DNA of 64,000 nt, from contig JBBBWG010024334.1 of NCBI GenBank assembly GCA_037176905.1, positions 1 through 64,000 of the forward strand. The letters run 5' to 3'. A model generated the notes under the pieces. That model was given only the letters and a program-made list of their open reading frames with translations, was not told where the DNA came from and ran no database searches. Numbering within the stretch: the stretch's first letter is position 1; the number at the start of each line of letters is the position of its first letter. Source of the DNA: Azolla pinnata (Eukaryota > Streptophyta > Polypodiopsida > Salviniales > Salviniaceae). This document shows, piece after piece, positions 60,516 to 64,000 of this stretch. The translations under genes were made by a program, and so were the position numbers.

Positions 60516-63033
60516 AACACAAGGCTGGGATCAGTTTTGATAAACACTCTTATTCTCAGATTTTTCAGTCTCTATTCTTTGGGTTTCAAAATTTCCAGGA
60601 CACCCAAACCATGCGGAATTTATGCTCATTTTCAAGCCTACTGTTGTCACGTTCTGATGTCTAACATGATGACCCAGAATGGAAATAGGAGGAAATGAGA
60701 GAACCAAATGAGATTTCCAAAAACAAAGCTATATGCTTTGTAAACACTGGTATGATTGAGGGCTATGCTTGAGTGAAATGGGAAGAGGATCATATCAGGT
60801 TTGGGTTAGCTCTGAATAATATAAAGGGAGATGTGATAAGAACAGGTTTGGAGAAGGGGGGTACGAAGAAAGGTCTTTGAGAGAATAAGAAGACAATGCA
60901 AAAGGGACGTCCAAAGAAGGAACAGATTAACAAAGAAAAAGAGAGTGACCAGAGGAGCATCCATCATGAAGGGGAAAGAGAAACAATCAGACAATGACCA
61001 GAATTAACAAATCGTCGTGTACCTCTTCAACTATCATGAAGAGGAAGGAGAAATAATCAGAGAGTTTACAAATCCTCATGTACCTTTGGAAAAGTGTCTT
61101 ACATGTCCTGTTCAAATAGGTGATATAATCATCAACATAGGAAAGGAGAAAGACCCGGGTCGCAGCGTTTATGATGACAAGCAGAAATGACCAGAGCACT
61201 CACAAATCCTTGTTTAGTTTGTCAAATGCGCCGCAGATGAGGTCCAAGCTCCCAAGTGAAGGAGAATCATTATGTTTTTGGGCCTTTTGCAATCTGGATC
61301 AATGTAAGCATAACCCGACATCTATATTTTCTGTGCTGTAAAATTTCTGTTTATATCACTCTCCAGTTTTTTATTAAATGCATGTTAAGGTTGAAACGGT
61401 TAATCGAAATGCAATGCAATTCTACGAAACAGCAGACCGACCATTCACAATTTTCTTGTACAAACATTTACTTATGAATTTATGGTTCCATCTAAGTCAT
61501 TTATACATTTGAAAACAGTTGCTTTGAAGTGCAGTATAGGTTGTAAACAAAATTATCTTAGGGTAATGCAGAGAGTCATTCTTGGGTTATTGAACTAACT
61601 GTTCTTTAAGATTCATGAGCTGCTAATTTGGGGATTGTTTTTTGCAGATCATCTATCCCCAATCGGAAACAAGATCATATTAGCATTAGGAATTTGTTGA
61701 GGTATGAAGTTAATTACATGGAATGTTGGGGGAAGGCTATGGAGTTGGATTGATAAACCACTAGCAATTTATATTACTTAGTAAGTTCTCGTTGAGTGGA
61801 TCATTATTATTGCCTGAGATTTTAATATAACAAATGTCTGGGCTATGGTACAGTTGTTGTGGGATGCACACATTGCAAAACAAGATTCTTGGCATCTTAT
61901 TACACGATAGATAGTCTACAATGTTATGAAACGGATCAACTGTGTCATTCTTATCAGAATATGACAAAACTCATAACGCGTCTATGGTCAAAAGCGCTTC
62001 AAGTAAATGAAAGTCATCCTTTTTAGGGATATGTTTTCGTGCATCTGAAGGATGATGGGCACATGTTTTCATGCATCTGAAGGATGATGATCATCATCGA
62101 TTTCAACTGACACAAGGTCGAAAATGCTCTGAATCTATCAAATCATGGGGTTATTCGTGATTTTCAATTGCAGAATCCGGATGTTTGTATCTCTTGACAT
62201 TGAAAGTAATTTTATGCCTTGGCGCATCAAATAACTGTGCAAGTTTGTGATATTACTACAAGTTTGTGATAAAGTTGGAACAGCATTATCAATTTCAACC
62301 CATTGTATAGATAGTTCCAGTACATATAACTGAGCGCTTGAATCTTTATGCTGTAATTCGTTCCAGGCAGCTTCCATGAATTCGTTCATGGGTTGATTGA
62401 TGAGAGTGGCACGCTTGCATATTAACTGCAATTCTGTCATGGTATAAAAAGATCGATGAAAATAAAGTAAAACATGAAATGCTTTTGTTTGCATCTATCT
62501 TTTGAACCAAATAACAATGAAGAACGTGAAGTTATTAAGTTTTGGGACAATTCACAACTGTTTCTTAGTAGTACACTAAGGAATCACTTCCACTCGATTG
62601 AAGCGGAATGTACATAGTACATATTATATGTACGAACACAACTGTTCTCATGAGAATATTCGCAAAACTCGGAACGGAAGAAATTCACCAAAGCAAGAGA
62701 GTGTTTGATTTTAGCCAAAGAAAATTTCACACAACTCAGTAAGAAACCTGTACATATAGAAATCATACAGTTTGAGTGAGGTCTGCGCATACAAATCATA
62801 AAAACTTTGCAAGTTACAAATACTGTATGCACTTGAGGACCTGAAGTTGAGGTTGGCAAAAGCTGCCAGAGAGAGAGAGAGAGCAAAGGTTTACAATATT
62901 GCATGCACTTGATAGTGTCTTTTTCATTGATGTTTATCCACAATACAAGCTCAATGCAAAGATTTTACAGTGTTTTTTCTACCGAAAGATCAGACTTATC
63001 CTCACAATCTGAGAATCTTTCAGATAATATCGG
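60516..63033. other. Nucleoporin 3' flank; no recognised gene
   Basis: Contains a two-copy duplication at about 60965-61085 (catgaaggggaaagagaaacaatcagac / catgaagaggaaggagaaataatcag) and a 33-bp doublet at about 62028-62090 (atgttttcgtgcatctgaagg). Minus-strand open frames at 62138-62494 and 62584-62943 match no family I know; they could be exons of the gene that leaves the window on the right. Confidence 0.45.
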
Positions 63034-63690
63034 GCATATTACTACAAGTTTGTGATGAAGTTGAACAGCATTATCAATTTCCATTGAAAGCTCAACCCAT
63101 ATAACAAGTCTCTGAATCCGAGGAATACTTTCATTCAAACAGTATCTGTATCGCAAGCCTGGGCGAAGATTTAGCTGCAGTAGATAGAGAATTTCTCCAT
63201 TGAAAGCTCAGACATTCCGTATTGCGAGCTTCAGCAACGATCCAACTGGAGTAGATAAGAGAATTTCCATTGAAAGCTCAGACATTCTGTATTGCAAGCT
63301 TCCGCAATGATCTGACTGGAGTAGATCGATTGCCAGCTCAGACATTATTCGGTCTTGCAAGCTTTGAATGAAGAATCAGATATATAACTGGAGCTGATAG
63401 GGAATTTCCATCGAAAGCTCAGGCATTAGCATTATCTGTATTGCAAACTTGAGCAAAGATTGAAGTGCAGAAGATGAGAGAGAGAATTTCCATCGAAAGC
63501 CCAAGACATCATCTGTACTGCAAGCTTGAGCGAAGATTGAGCTGGACTAGATGTTTCCATTTGAAAGCTAGCTAGCTCATCAATACCGGCCATTGAAAGC
63601 TCAGTCAGACATCATCTGTACTGCAAGCTCGAGCGAAGATTGAACCGGACTAGATGTTCCCATTTGAAAGCTAGCTCATCATCAATGCCG
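63034..63690 (+). repeat. About 60-80 bp tandem array, 7-8 diverged copies
   Basis: Units carry ttccattgaaagctcagaca, then ctgtattgcaagcttgagcg and aagattgaactggagtagat. The gaaagctca core appears near 63086, 63199, 63268, 63408, 63487, 63590 and 63660. It ends about 35 bases from the stop codon side of the last gene, so it probably lies in that gene's 3'UTR or 3' flank. Confidence 0.88.
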
Positions 63691-63725
63691 ATGCCTCCGG
63701 ATCCAAGGGAAGAATAGTTTCGACT

Positions 63726-64000
63726 TCAGACGCTCTCCATATTGCAGGCGCTCTTGCCGAGCGTGTGCTCCACGATCCACTGCTGAATGTTGGCATCGAC
63801 ATTCTGGAAGGCCTTCTCCAACAGGTCATCGATCGAGAGAAGCTGGCACTCGGAGGCCGGGTGATGTAGCATCAGCGAATCCACAGCTTCCGCGCTCTCG
63901 CAGGTCGTAGTTGAAGACTCGGAGGGAGAGCCGAGGCATGGCAGAGGCACGAGAGCACGGATCCCGCAGTCGATCGAAGATGGGAGAAGGGAATGATCGG
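63726..64000 (-). CDS. Partial unrecognised protein, C-terminal end
   Basis: A minus-strand frame open from the window edge to a stop at 63726-63728, about 90 residues. It reads GIRALVPLPCLGSPSESS, TTTCESAEAVDSLMLHHPAS, ECQLLSIDDLLEKAFQNVDA and NIQQWIVEHTLGKSACNMES, ending in Val. GC content and codon use look coding, and the second half looks helical (LSIDDLLEKAFQNVDANIQQWIVEH). There is no in-frame ATG before the window edge, so the 5' part lies outside. I do not recognise the family. Confidence 0.55.
   Translation of the reverse strand, partial: DHSLLPSSIDCGIRALVPLPCLGSPSESSTTTCESAEAVDSLMLHHPASECQLLSIDDLLEKAFQNVDANIQQWIVEHTLGKSACNMESV

Overview
The window reads as nuclear DNA of a land plant, most likely a flowering plant. 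The evidence is the plant-type telomere unit TTTAGGG (an array at 1-69 and several internal patches), short T-rich GT-AG introns, and plant-specific families (DUF1639, a NUP1/NUP136-KAKU4-like nucleoporin, RAD5A with a HIRAN domain, and a UBP with an N-terminal membrane segment plus MYND finger). I cannot name the species. All gene models come from conceptual splicing by eye. Exon lengths and phases close in frame in seven full-length models and in a 545-codon DUF1639 model whose extreme N-terminus is unsure.

Layout. 1-4353: telomere-type array, CAT-rich minisatellite, a nested duplication and about 1 kb of TCA/TTC repeats. 4354-8701 (+): nine-exon Nudix hydrolase of the NUDT8 type. 9839-11182 (-): RMI2. 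12246-14643 (-): NHP2, with a telo-box-bearing 160-bp tandem repeat just upstream. 15904-21142 (-): eleven-exon FAD monooxygenase resembling kynurenine 3-monooxygenase, with a CATG-rich array upstream. 24285-29554 (-): eleven-exon ubiquitin-specific protease. 29555-35636: repeat-rich intergenic and 5'UTR-intron DNA (TTC, TTTAT and a 750-bp CCCTAAA-like tract). 35637-44772 (+): twenty-exon RAD5A. 47110-50833 (-): DUF1639 gene. 51781-51880: assembly gap of 100 N with identical 77-bp flanks. 52000-57330: GAA and T-rich arrays, a roughly 41-bp array and an exact 57-bp array. 57475-60515 (+): FG-nucleoporin gene. 60516-63725: no recognised gene, ending in a roughly 75-bp repeat array. 63726-64000 (-): 3' end of an unrecognised gene that runs off the window.

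Biology. Three genes concern genome or telomere maintenance: RMI2 (dissolution of recombination intermediates with RecQ/TOP3/RMI1), RAD5A (error-free damage tolerance by PCNA polyubiquitination and fork remodelling) and NHP2 (H/ACA snoRNP and telomerase RNP core). Their proximity is probably chance; eukaryotic neighbours are seldom operonic. The KMO-like gene is the most interesting metabolic item, because the kynurenine route is unusual in plants and two substrate-contact residues appear changed. The other notable features are the number and variety of tandem arrays, several of them inside introns or 5' leaders, and two consecutive GC-AG introns in RAD5A. I found no virus-scale element and no CRISPR-like or prokaryotic system.
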